A stretch of 64,000 bases of DNA, from contig JAVIAB010000008.1 of assembly GCA_032433765.1 (NCBI GenBank), positions 41,066,779-41,130,778 on the forward strand, in the 5' to 3' direction. The stretch comes from Megaustenia siamemsis. Its lineage: Eukaryota; Mollusca; Gastropoda; Stylommatophora; Ariophantidae. The notes beneath the pieces are model-generated. The model was not told the DNA's origin. It worked only from the letters and a program-made list of their open reading frames with translations, and made no database searches. The position numbers and the translations under genes were made by a program. Below, one piece after another: positions 23,596-33,365 of the stretch; position 1 is the stretch's first letter; each line of letters opens with the position of its first letter.

Positions 23596-24274
23596 AACAT
23601 AAATGTATGTGTATTTACTTCTTCAGTTTAAGAAGGCTATTTCAAACTCCTTCCTTCCTTCTCATAAACAATGAAATGGGAACTGAACATACAAACATAC
23701 ATTAGGTGACATTTTTTGCAAAGACAATATTAGCTGTATTCCATATCAGATACACATAAATATGTTTGTTGGGCACCAAGTAGCTTATTATCTTTAACTT
23801 CTTTATTTTTTCTCTAACTGAATGTATGTGTTTGTCTGTGACCTGTTCCTTTGCTCCTTTGAGTATACACATTTATATATATTTTAAAGAATGGTAAATT
23901 AACAACTAAATAAAATAAAGTGCCACTGTCTGTAGAACTGCCAAACTGTGTAATCCAGATTTCACCTCCCAGCCTATCATTATCAAGCACTGAGACGACA
24001 ATGTTAACAATGAAAGAATTGATCAAATAATTTATCAACTATAAAAATCATTTAATAAAAAAATTTTTTTCCCAACTTTTGTAGCTTTTCAACTTTTATA
24101 GTTAATAATGAAACTGAAGAGATCAAATAATTTCTGAACTATAAGAAAAGAATGTTTCATAAATTAATTTTTCTACTGTCATTTAAATCTGTTGCAACTC
24201 AAAAATAATGATTTCAAATTGATATCAAAAACTTTTAATGACTAGAAAACCCTTTGAAACATGCAATGCTTCAA

Positions 24275-24307
<33 letters not shown>

Positions 24308-25545
24308 TCTCCCAATTACATTTTACTTTGTGACCAAATTTACAACGCAGAAAAATTTTATATTTTAATGAATTGATGAGCCAATCTATGAATGATATGA
24401 TTGATCTAAGAATCTACTGGTACAAAAATCAACCACTACTTGACTAATTAAGCAAGCAAATGATTTGCTCTGCAAAAGAAAGACAAAATAAAGCTCTAAA
24501 ACAAGGTCATGATATTACTCCAATGATTAGTCTTCTCAATAAGCCCCTCATTTTATTTTTACACCTGCATTGTTTTTTATATTGACGGTTGAATAAATTA
24601 ATTATTTGTATTCATTTCTACTATTGTAATGATTTCCTCTCTCACTTTAAACATTTGCAAACAAAACAGAATAAGTATCATAATCAAATATTTCAAATAA
24701 CTAGCAGATAAGACTTTGAAAATTCAGTTCAATAAATGTTAGATTTAAGATTAATATAAAATTATTCTCTACACTTGTCCAATATTTCTCTATACATGGG
24801 AAATAAAGCATGTTTCAATAAAATATAGCCATAGTTACAGAACAATTCTACATTACAATTTTTTTGTGTAAAATAACAAAACACATGGTTGAATTCTCCC
24901 ATTTATATATGTCTTGATAAGACATTCAGCGATATGCGCATAATTGTACTTAAAAAAAAAAACAGCCACGCATGGAAACTTTGGGAACACCCTGTATAAA
25001 CTCAAAAACAAAGCGGAATTCTAAAGTAAACATGACGACAAAATTGACAGTTTAATAATATCAAGATGCATCTCAGAATCATTGATGTAATGAAGAAACA
25101 TAGGAAATTAAATGTATTGTCACCTACATATCACAAAAATCAGGTTTATTGGCTGATAAATAAGATGAGATGGGGGGTGCAGTAATGTGAAGGAGAAATG
25201 TACCTGCTAAATTAATTTTATTTATTTAAATACTTGGGATAATATGTCAGTTTGAATATTTAAGTTGCATTTCATGAAATAATTAACTAAAGTGTTGCTA
25301 CTAGCAATCTTATGGCATTCATAACTTACATGCAAAGAATATTTGTTAAAAATAGAATTGTGAAAATGAAAGTGCTTCTCTCAGATATCTAAGTCCAAAA
25401 TTGTAATTGCAATAAAACTAGCTCATTTATCTTTTTAAAGCTGATCTGAGATGCCATGCCATAATAGCACTCTGCTGCCCCTCTCACACTCAGGTTTCAA
25501 AATTATATCAGGTTTATTTCATAAAAAAGTCGTTTGTATCCAGGT
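23596..25545. other. Unassigned AT-rich region
   Basis: No gene or repeat was recognised apart from short A-rich tracts near 24270-24300. Confidence 0.4.
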
Positions 25546-26245
25546 TTAGCTTAACAGCAATGACAGTGGGGAGATATAATTTGCGGTCTTTTGTTCTTCT
25601 GTTTGCCTCTGCTGCTGTATGTTTCCTAATGCTTCTAATATTCCATCGATCCATCTTTTCCGTGGTCGACCCTTGAGTCTGGTATTCCCACAATGTTTAT
25701 TGAAGACTTGTTGTGTTGTGTTTTGATCTTTCTGTCTTGTCACGTGACCAAACCATTTTATCTGTTGTTTCTTAATATATTTTATGGTGGGGGCTATTCC
25801 TAGCTTTTTTCTCAATTCTTCATTTCTGATCTTGTCTCTCAGACTGTTTCCTGTCATTCATCTGGCACATTTAATCTCAGTAGAGGTTATTTTTCTTATT
25901 GTTCTTGCATCTAGGGTCCAGGTCTGGCATTGGTAGCACAACGTTGGGATGAAGATTGTATTGTATAGTGCTCGTTTTTGCCTTAGAGTTATTTCCTTGT
26001 TGGACAATAGTGGTGATAAATGTCCAATGATTTGACAAGTTTTGTTGCATCTTGATTCTATCTCTGCTGTTTGTGAATTATCGTTTGTCACTAAACTTCC
26101 TAGGTATTTTAATTCCTCTACTTGTTTTAGTTGTCTGCCTTCTATAGTTATGTTGATGTTCTATTTATTTTTGGCGACATTCATGACTTCTGTTTTATTG
26201 ATGTTGATTTTCATGTTGTATTTTGAGCCTGCCTGTGCTGTTGAG
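25546..26245 (-). pseudogene. RTE-like LINE 3' part (family B)
   Basis: This is the best family-B copy in the window. Reading from 26245 to 25546 on the minus strand it has NINKTEVMNVAKNK, LKQVEELKYLGSLVTND, NTIFIPTLCYQCQTWTLDA, MTGNSLRDKIRNEELRKKLG, IKWFGHVTRQKDQN and LKGRPRKRWIDGILEALG. These are the blocks that follow the RT domain in RTE-related ORF2. It ends near 25550 and has a few stops. Upstream it abuts, with a sequence switch, a piece of family A. Confidence 0.8.
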
Positions 26246-26565
26246 TTTTTTTATTTTTGTACTTAACCTAATTTCTTTGGATTTTCATATGTTTCCTTGT
26301 GCAACGAATGCTCCTCTTGCTTTTGATATCCTTATTTTGGTATCATTTTATGTTCCTCCATCTTTATCTAAATTACTGACCAGATATATGTAAGATTGTA
26401 TGTCTAGTAGAGGTATTTCTCCTAGTTTTATTTGGTTATTGCCAACTGCATTAATTCTCATAATTTTGGTTTTATCTCTATTTATTTTCAGTACCAGCTG
26501 TTGTAATGTCTCATCAACTGTACTAATTTTATCATCATATATCTGTACTACTGAAATGTATATCA
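26246..26565 (-). pseudogene. LINE fragment (family A) embedded in family B
   Basis: The minus-strand frame reads LQQLVLKINRDKTKIMRINA, then VGNNQIKLGEIPLLDIQSYI, closely matching residues after the FADD box of the full-length LINE at 51326-54551. Family-B sequence flanks it on both sides (25546-26245 and 26566-26745), which makes a mosaic. Confidence 0.8.
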
Positions 26566-26745
26566 TTCAGACATACTATAAGTTGTTTGTGTTGTACTCT
26601 GTCAAAAGCTTTGATGTAATCTAGGAAACATGCAAAATTAGTTTCTTTTGCTTTTATATACTTTTCTACTAACAACCTCACACAGTAGGTGGCTTCATTT
26701 GTTCCGATGTTTTCTAGAACCCAAATTGTTGTTCTAACTCAATAT
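26566..26745 (-). pseudogene. LINE RT palm fragment (family B)
   Basis: The frame FACFLDYIKAFDRVQHKQL contains the first palm motif of a reverse transcriptase (LDYxKAFDxV). It is preceded by a decayed IGTNEATYCVRLLVEKY segment. The catalytic FADD region that should follow is replaced by the family-A segment. Confidence 0.7.
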
Positions 26746-27840
26746 TGATTTTATTTTGGATTCTTCCTTATATCACTTTCAGAAAGAGTTTTTTTATTTG
26801 AGGCTTCAGAAACTTGTTCTAAAACTAGAGCAAGCTCACAGCACCAGCAAGATAATACTTTTTTCTTTCAGTTTATATGGTCTATATCCCATACTGCAGC
26901 ACAGGGCAACACTTAATCTCTGCCACTTACTTTTCAAGCTATGTTTTGATCTTAGTGAGTGTGGAAGTAGCAAGATAGTTTCACTGACTTATCATTATGA
27001 CATGAGTCTCATTTCTGAGGTCTTTAAGGTGGATTTCTGGTAAAGCTGGGAAAAAAAAAAGGTCACATATTCAGTGCAAGTCGTTACATGGTGTATAGGT
27101 CAGTGTTTTTTTGTTCACTTTCACCTGAAAAAAATCCTGGACTCAAACAAAAAATTAGAGCCATGGTTATTTAAAAAATGGGTTTGTTTCTGTCAACAAG
27201 TGTAAAATTAGGTACCTGGCTCACAGTTAGGAGGTTAAAATCAGTGAGAAAAGCACCAGCATAATGATGTTTGCAGTGTCCAAAGGTTGAAACACTTCAT
27301 ATGAATACAGTAACTTATGTTATAGGATAGCTTGCACATATCTACAGATGCTAAAATCAACATCACAGAGGCAATAAATCATAACAAAATGTGGCTATAA
27401 ATGTTTTAAAGAAATCAGAGCTACACTAAGCTTCTATGAGAATTAAAGTTTTGCTTGATTATTTGCATTCACTTAATGACTAAAGGAATACACTTGTTTG
27501 TCATTCACCCTTAAAATGATATTAAGTGAGCGTGTATGCATTGTATTGTGATTTGCTGTAGAACTGTGACATTTGTGCCTTTCGCTCCAACACTTTCAAC
27601 TTCAGGAATATTAAAGTTTTAATAACCACACATTTTTTGTGTGAGAGTAAACATTAATCAAGCATGGAGATTTTTTTAGAAGATTTAAACCTCTACATGA
27701 TAGTGACTATATAGTGTGAAAAAGGGTATGGGTTTGATTCCTGGTCAAAATTTTTATTTTCTTTTACATTTGACTGTTATATGGAGTGTATTTTTCGAAG
27801 TGCTACTTTAAATAACTACACATGTACTAAATGTATGCTC
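26746..27840. other. Unassigned sequence downstream of the MTMR gene
   Basis: Nothing was recognised. Part may be further decayed LINE sequence or distal 3' flank of the phosphatase gene. Confidence 0.4.
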
Positions 27841-27846
27841 TTTATT
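27841..27846 (-). terminator. Candidate poly(A) signal of the MTMR-like gene
   Basis: The minus strand reads AATAAA (TTTATT on plus) about 265 nt beyond the stop codon at 28109. The position suits a short 3' untranslated region. The hexamer is common in AT-rich DNA, so this is only a candidate. Confidence 0.35.
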
Positions 27847-28108
27847 ATTATTATTAATGAGAGAAAATACATAGAAACACAATATTTTAATGTTGCCATT
27901 TTTATATTTGGTTGTTTAAAACCAAATTTGTACTTGGTCTCAAATTTAGTCACATTTGGCTCTTTCTAGAATGTGTAAATCTTTACAAGAACTAAACTAA
28001 ATACTGCAGAAAGAAGTGGAACAAATATTCAATGGAAAAAAATGCTACAACATTTGCCTGAAGACAACAAACAAATTTGTATAATTGCCTAAATCACTGA
28101 AATATGAC

Positions 28109-28280
28109 TTAACCATCAGCCACGAGAGTAGGAATACGACCATCTGAGGATGCTCCAGGGCTGAGTTGCAGAAGATGGGAGTGACAAGGTCGGCAAACCC
28201 TCACTGGCTTTGTCAACTGCTGGTGTGGGACTGGTGCTAGGAAGCTTGAGCAGTTTGTACAGAACACTTTCCCACAATTC
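28109..28280 (-). CDS. MTMR3/MTMR4-like phosphatase, last exon (C-terminal half of FYVE finger)
   Basis: This is the terminal coding exon of a myotubularin-related 3-phosphatase, an enzyme class acting on PI3P and PI(3,5)P2 at endosomal membranes. A GTTATACAG acceptor precedes 28280; the first base G completes an Arg codon begun in the exon at 42703. The frame gives [10 protein letters not shown], then RVCRPC: the fourth to eighth zinc-binding cysteines of a FYVE domain and its RVC motif. After the finger come 24 residues and a TAA stop. With the preceding exon all eight zinc ligands are present, along with the WxxD, RKHHCR and RVC signature motifs, so the domain appears intact. A C-terminal FYVE finger after a myotubularin core is the arrangement of MTMR3 and MTMR4. 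The phosphatase domain itself lies outside this window, so the family call rests on the FYVE region and its flank. Confidence 0.9.
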
Positions 28281-28385
28281 CTGTATAACACACACAAGAA
28301 TACAACAATCATTAGCCATGACATTAACAGATGATTCTGTTTGCTTCAATATTAAAGTGGCATTTCATTTCTGAACATTTCAGTT

Positions 28386-28608
28386 TAAACTGCAAAGGAC
28401 AAGAGGTAGGGTTGAATCCCAACCGACGGCTTCAGGGCTTACCAGTCTTAAATGGGTATCGGATTTTTTTCTGGGAAAGTAAAGTGGCATGGGCATAATA
28501 CCAGCCACATTACCACAAAAATGATGTTCTAAAGGTCTGTAAAATTTATGGTCACTAACAACATATTCCCTACATGCCATTTGGTGTGACGGGGCTCTTT
28601 ACTTTACT
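28386..28608 (+). mobile_element. 5'-truncated SINE, family 1
   Basis: It starts inside the tRNA-like head (GCAAAGGACAAGAGGTAGGG), keeps a B-box variant GGTTGAATCCC, the body and the CTTTACTTTACTTT end. A clean target duplication was not identified. It lies in the last MTMR intron. Confidence 0.8.
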
Positions 28609-28989
28609 TTTTATTTTTATTTTAGTTTTAACACTAACAATTTTGCAGCATTTATTCGTGGACATACTTTCAGTCCACTGAATTCCACTCATTCTTAACC
28701 ATAGATTATGATACAATAGTAAAAATTACAACATTAAGACACAAATTCTTCCAAATTTAACATTTTGATGTGTTCAAACATCCCCCACCTACCATGTATC
28801 CTCCTAATTACTACTTCTGGTGACCCCTGAGTGTTTGATTTCTTCCCCTTCCTGTTGGTGTTTTTTTTCCCTGCGATTTCATGAGATTCTGTCTGATCTG
28901 GTCAGTCCTGGTCCGGTTGGGCCATCCAGTCCTGTCCTGTCCTGTCCTGACCCATCCTGTCCATCCATCAATCCATTCATCTATCATCC

Positions 28990-29475
28990 TGTTGAGCCAG
29001 AAATTGTAAACTTTTGTGTTTGATGATCTTTCAACCATCAGACCTTGCACAGGACTTGCATTGTGCAATGACACATAGCTCCATTTTGGGCAAGTTGGTC
29101 AATCTCGGTGAGGGAGTTGATGCCTACTGTTGTTGCCTCTCATTTTAATGTTCTTTTTAGTGTGTTTCTAAGTCGGCTTCTTTTACTCTCTAGTTCCCCT
29201 TTGTGGGCTAGCTTTGAGATTTTCATTGTCTTTTCTCATCACGTGGCCAACATGTGACCACCTTCTTTTCTTGATTATAGTTGATATTTTTAGATGCTTT
29301 GTCATTTTTCTTATTTCTACACTAGCCTTGAACTTATTCAATGGTATTTGAAGTATTTTTCTCAGGCACTTGTTTTCAAATGCATCCAATTTAATTTTCT
29401 ATCACTTTAGTTGTTTTCCTGTTTTCGCATGCATAAGTAAAGGGGAATAATACATTTGATTTGATAATCCTGAGC
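28990..29475 (-). pseudogene. LINE ORF2 C-terminal fragment (family C)
   Basis: On the minus strand MDAFENKCLRKILQIPLN is followed by KKRRWSHVGHVMRKDNENL and, after frameshifts, INSLTEIDQLAQNGAMCHC as the C-terminal end. The order matches the copy at 37910-38760. It lies inside the older piggyBac-type element. Confidence 0.7.
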
Positions 29476-29486
29476 TTTGTATTGGT

Positions 29487-29748
29487 TAAAAAAAAAAGTA
29501 AAGTACCCCCGTCACGCCAAGTGGTGCATAGGGAATTTGGTGTTAGTGACCATAAATTTTACAGACCTTCGGCACATGATTTTTTGGCGTAATGTGGTCG
29601 GTATTACGCCCGTGCCGCTTTACTTTCCCAGAAAAAAATCCGGTACCCATTAAAGGCTGGGTGAACTCGGAGCCGTCGGTTCGGATCGAACCCTACCTCT
29701 TGTTCTTTGTAGTCTAGTTCACTAACCACTGAGCTATCTTGGCTCCCT
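29487..29748 (-). mobile_element. tRNA-derived SINE, family 1
   Basis: A complete copy has an 11-bp target-site duplication TTTGTATTGGT at 29476-29486 and 29749-29759. An A-run (29488-29497) sits at its 3'-tail side on the plus strand. Confidence 0.9.
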
Positions 29749-30479
29749 TTTGTATTGGTACTTTGTCATTTTGATTTCCATATGTTATTAAGGTTTCTGA
29801 AAGTTATTGCTGCCTTTGCTGTTCTGATTCTAATTTCTTACTTTGTCTCATATAGTGCAATTAAAATTCACAAATTTTCAAGCAAGAAATTAGTCAATTT
29901 TCCTTTTTACTGCAAACAGGGAAATTTCCATGGCCATCAGCTGACATCAAATAATCCATTGTAATTTGGAAAATGCAGCTAATAACACTATGAGGTAGCT
30001 GAACATACTGACATACTTATGGTGTCTGTACCAATAGACATGTAACACATCTGATCCCTGCTGTCAAATCTAGGTCATAAGTCAACATGAGACAGGAAAT
30101 CAGAATTACTGTAAGTCTCCTGGTGTAAAAACACAGCTGTGTGTGTCAAAAAATTTCAAAGAAAGCACTATTTTTAGAGCTCTTACAATTGTGTGGTAGT
30201 CATTTTTACTACGGTACCATAAACATGTCGGGCACAGATAGGTATAATCTAGGATAAAAACTGATATTTCATGGGAACTCTTTCATTTTGTCACACAAAA
30301 TTTAAATGAAAATTTTGTAACTGTTGAAAGTACACATTTTCAGACTCCTGAAGGTGTGTACAGCTTATAATCTGAGAAGCTTAGAAAGCTGAACACAGAG
30401 GAGGAAATAAAAATTGCATATGTTGTTTTTACTATTAAGATTATCCTGTAATAATTTCTTGAGCTATATAGAATCTTCC

Positions 30480-32041
30480 CGTGTGTTACCAGGGCCTCAT
30501 TATGAGGGAGTAAAGAATAGTGACACTGTGACCTTCCAGGCATGTCGTAAGAGATGACTAAGAAGGTTGATTGATGGCTTGACAAGCTGTCATTGTAAAA
30601 ATTACTGTTATGGAAACAGAGCCATAGATTTTAGAACAGTGATCTCTGCAATATGTGCCATTTTGGCACACAAGGTTTCTGTTCTTCTCTCTCTCTCTCT
30701 CTCTCTCTGCGATCAAGACTCAATCAGAGTAGGATTCCAGACTCTCTCAAGAAGGCAGCTGTCTGTTTAAGTGAATCGATTGCCCTATATAGTTTTTCTT
30801 CCAGGGAGGTGGGCGTGGACCACATTGCTCTTCTCAGGTCCGTGTACTGGGGGCAATCCTGTAGAACATGTTTTGTAGTCATATTGTCCAGTGTACAGTG
30901 GCATAGGCTGGTTGTATCTATTTTGAATTTGGTGAACATGTGATTTCTCATGCTATTGTGGTCAGTGCGTAGGCGAAGTATGATGACTTGATCCCTCCTT
31001 GATAGTTGGTGGTATCTGTCACTCTCGATATGCTTTGGGTGTTCTCATTTCCATTTTTCATGGAACTGACCCTTGAGGATGGATTTGGCTTCATCATAAC
31101 TGAGCGGATGGTTCTCTTTAGTTAATTTGTCAGTGTGATGGTATCCATTGAATGACTGCTCTCTGGAAGTTATTGCATAGTTGGTCCAGGGTTATTCTCA
31201 AGTCATCTAGTTCATTGTTCTTAGGGCTTTTTAGAGCTGATATTACTGACAGTGCATCAGTCAGAATCACCAATTTATTGAGCATGTTATTTTTGTGTTG
31301 AGTAGCCAGTGTTGCAGCATCTCTGAAGGCCTCAGTTTCTACTTTAAAGTTGTTGAGAATTTTCCAGTAACTATTGACTTGATGATCTCATCCTGATTAT
31401 TCAGCGTCAAGAACACACCTCCCCCTCCATTTCTGGTGGCATTTGTAGCAGAGTCATCTGTGTATATGTGGGACCAAGAGTACTGTGGGTAGGTATGGTG
31501 TAAGTGTTTTTCTGCTACGTGTTTTCTTTCTGTGTCTGATTGGGTGCCTTTTTTCATGATTCCTGCTATATTTTCCTTAAGTTCTGGTATTTTATGCTTT
31601 CCATGAGAAGACATATCAGATGGGCCCGAGGATTTCGATATTGTTTGGGAAAGTACTGGGTCTCCAGTAGTTAGTTCATTGGCAATTGCAGTGGAGTTGC
31701 TCCTCTTTAGTTGTACAATTCCGGAACCAGATATTCTTTGGTGCATGGGGTGGCTAAGGAGCCTTCTATATTTCTTCGCTTGTTACAATACTTTAGTCAC
31801 CCGTCTGTCATCTAAGGGTTGTAAACCTGTTACTGTTTCTAGAGTCTTGAAAGGTGTAGATTTCATAGCACCAGTGATGATATGGGCAGTTTGGTTCTGT
31901 GTTCTGTTAATTTTGCTAAAGTGTGATTTGGAAGCCATAGACCAGGCTGTGACTCCATACTCTAGAACTGGTTTCTGTTTTTGAGATTGTGGTTCTGCCC
32001 TATGTGCCGTCTTCGGCTCGAAAGGACAATAGATAGATAGA
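30480..32041 (+). mobile_element. Element X copy, split by an I-clade LINE
   Basis: The head half (30480-30683) starts GTGTGTTACCAGGGCCTCAT and runs to GGCACACAAGGTTTCTGTT. The tail half (31970-32041) resumes GGTTTCTGTTTTTGAGATTG and ends CTCGAAAGGACAATAGATAG with GATA repeats. Removing 30684-31979 gives a continuous copy comparable with 5024-5329. The interrupting DNA is the LINE listed at 30684-31969. Confidence 0.8.
30684..31969 (-). pseudogene. I-clade-like LINE (RT thumb, RNase H, Cys-rich C-terminus), 5'-truncated
   Basis: Read on minus from 31969: VLEYGVTAWSMASKSHFSKI and QNQTAHIITGAMKSTPF (the end of the RT domain), then SHIYTDDSATNATRNGGGGV (first RNase H block, with DDS where DGS is usual), NFKVETEAFRDAA, LVILTDALSVISALKSP and VIQWIPSH (later blocks). 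The C-terminus CHCTLDNMTTKHVLQDCPQY holds a Cys/His cluster. The 3' end is a GA tract at 30685-30709. A 10-bp target-site duplication GGTTTCTGTT (30674-30683, 31970-31979) shows insertion into element X. A few stops and frameshifts make it inactive. Confidence 0.85.
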
Positions 32042-32381
32042 TATAGAATCTGCTCAGTGCTACATTACATTCTAGAATAATTTGTCTCAATAACAGTGAA
32101 CACTTATGGGAATGCCCTTAATGCAGATGATATGTATCTCAAAACAATTTTTCTAGTATCACATCACTGATGTGTCTCTCTTCTGGTTCATCCGTTATAA
32201 CTGGACATATATGCAATTTTTTTTTTACTAGTTTATGGCAAAGTCTGTGCCTTTAGACCTGACACATCATGTCTTTGACATAAATAGATTTTCTTAAAAA
32301 TTTGTCCTTGGGTTATAGTCATTTTTTGGTTTACTCTAGTATGCAGAGTGCACACAGGGTCTCTGGTTTTTCACATTTTTT
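32042..32381. other. Unassigned intronic sequence
   Basis: Nothing was recognised. Confidence 0.4.
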
Positions 32382-32536
32382 GAGAGGGCTAGACATTGTA
32401 TCTCACTAGCCAGAGAGGGCTAGACATTGTATCTCACTAGACAGAGAGGGCTAGACATTGTATCTCACTAGACAGAGAGGGCTAGACATTGTATCTCACT
32501 AGCCAGAGAGGGCTAGACATTGTATCTCACTAGCCA
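32382..32536. repeat. 31-bp tandem repeat, 5 copies
   Basis: Units of GAGAGGGCTAGACATTGTAT plus CTCACTAGCCA start at 32382, 32413, 32444, 32475 and 32506. They are nearly identical, differing mainly by GCCA/GACA. They directly precede a tRNA-like SINE remnant. Confidence 0.92.
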
Positions 32537-32539
32537 GAG

Positions 32540-32660
32540 ATGAGTGGGAGTAAAGCCATAAAGAAGCCGGATTCAAAGTTCTACCACCTACGGCGGGATT
32601 CAAACCCAGGATCTTCTTGTCCAGAGGCTGGCATCTTACCTCTAGTCCACCCTTGACATC
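32540..32660 (-). mobile_element. tRNA-like SINE remnant (family 3)
   Basis: On the minus strand GGACTAGAGGTAAGATGCCA resembles an A-box region and GGGTTTGAATCCCGCC is a strong B-box. The first is GTGGAC-like, as in a tRNA-derived head. The 3' boundary is unclear because the 31-bp array follows. Confidence 0.55.
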
Positions 32661-33365
32661 TTTTCAAGGATGAATGAACAAGAAGAGCAACCATCCAGCA
32701 AAGACAGAAGAGTAGAAGGTATTCAAAATGTGAGTAAGATATAATGTTATTTACACAGAAAGATAAAAGCTGAGGGAAACTAAATTTGCACAAAATGAAA
32801 CATTTATTTCTGAATATATTGAAGACAAGTACACACTGGGAAACTTCATAGCTGCACCTCTCTCATGGTGGTGGATAACATGAGAATTACTGGTCAACAT
32901 ATCTAGTGGTATCAAGTGGAGCAGCAACAAAGTTCTTCCATTTTGCATTGTTCCATAACTTCCACCTTGTAACGGTTTTTCTTAGTAAAGATTTTTTTAC
33001 AAATGGACTTGTAAACCTAACATGGCAAGGATTGCCTTTCGGGAAAAAAAATCCAACCGCAATGGAAACAAGTCAAATGCTCAGGGGTCACCAGAAGTAG
33101 TAATTAGACAGGAAACTAGACAAAAGAGCTCACTGAGAAATGTCCAAAAAGCACCAAGAGAATGCTTTAGAAGTATCAAAGTGATGAGGGTAACAGACAC
33201 AAACTATAAACCAACCACAATTACCAATAAAAGAAGTGGTATATGGCCCTTTTCGTCTTGTCAGACGGTCTATTGTGTATTTTTTTAGATTTTGTTTTTG
33301 TCAAACAGCTTCTCTCGTGGCTGACTTGGCAAACACACGCAGTCATAGAATGAACAAGTCAACAG
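32661..33365. other. Unassigned intronic sequence with small repeat traces
   Basis: A fragment at about 33075-33110 (CTCAGGGGTCACCAGAAGTA) matches the inverted internal part of the piggyBac MITEs. A trace of the family-F LINE tail lies near 33290-33350. Nothing else was recognised. Confidence 0.5.

Larger units (their letters stand above)
28698..30254 (+). mobile_element. Old piggyBac-type MITE, interrupted
   Basis: The left end reads TTAA (28694-28697) then CCATAGATTATGATAC, and the right end near 30241 reads TATAATCTAGGATAA, a degraded version of the TTAA/CCCTAGA ends of the copy at 41783-42559. The left 170 bp (with GGTGACCCCTGAGTGTTTGA) and the right 400 bp (from CATCAGCTGACATCAAATAA) align in order with that copy. 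Between them lie a LINE fragment (28990-29475) and a SINE (29487-29748) as later insertions. There is no transposase ORF. Confidence 0.65.
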
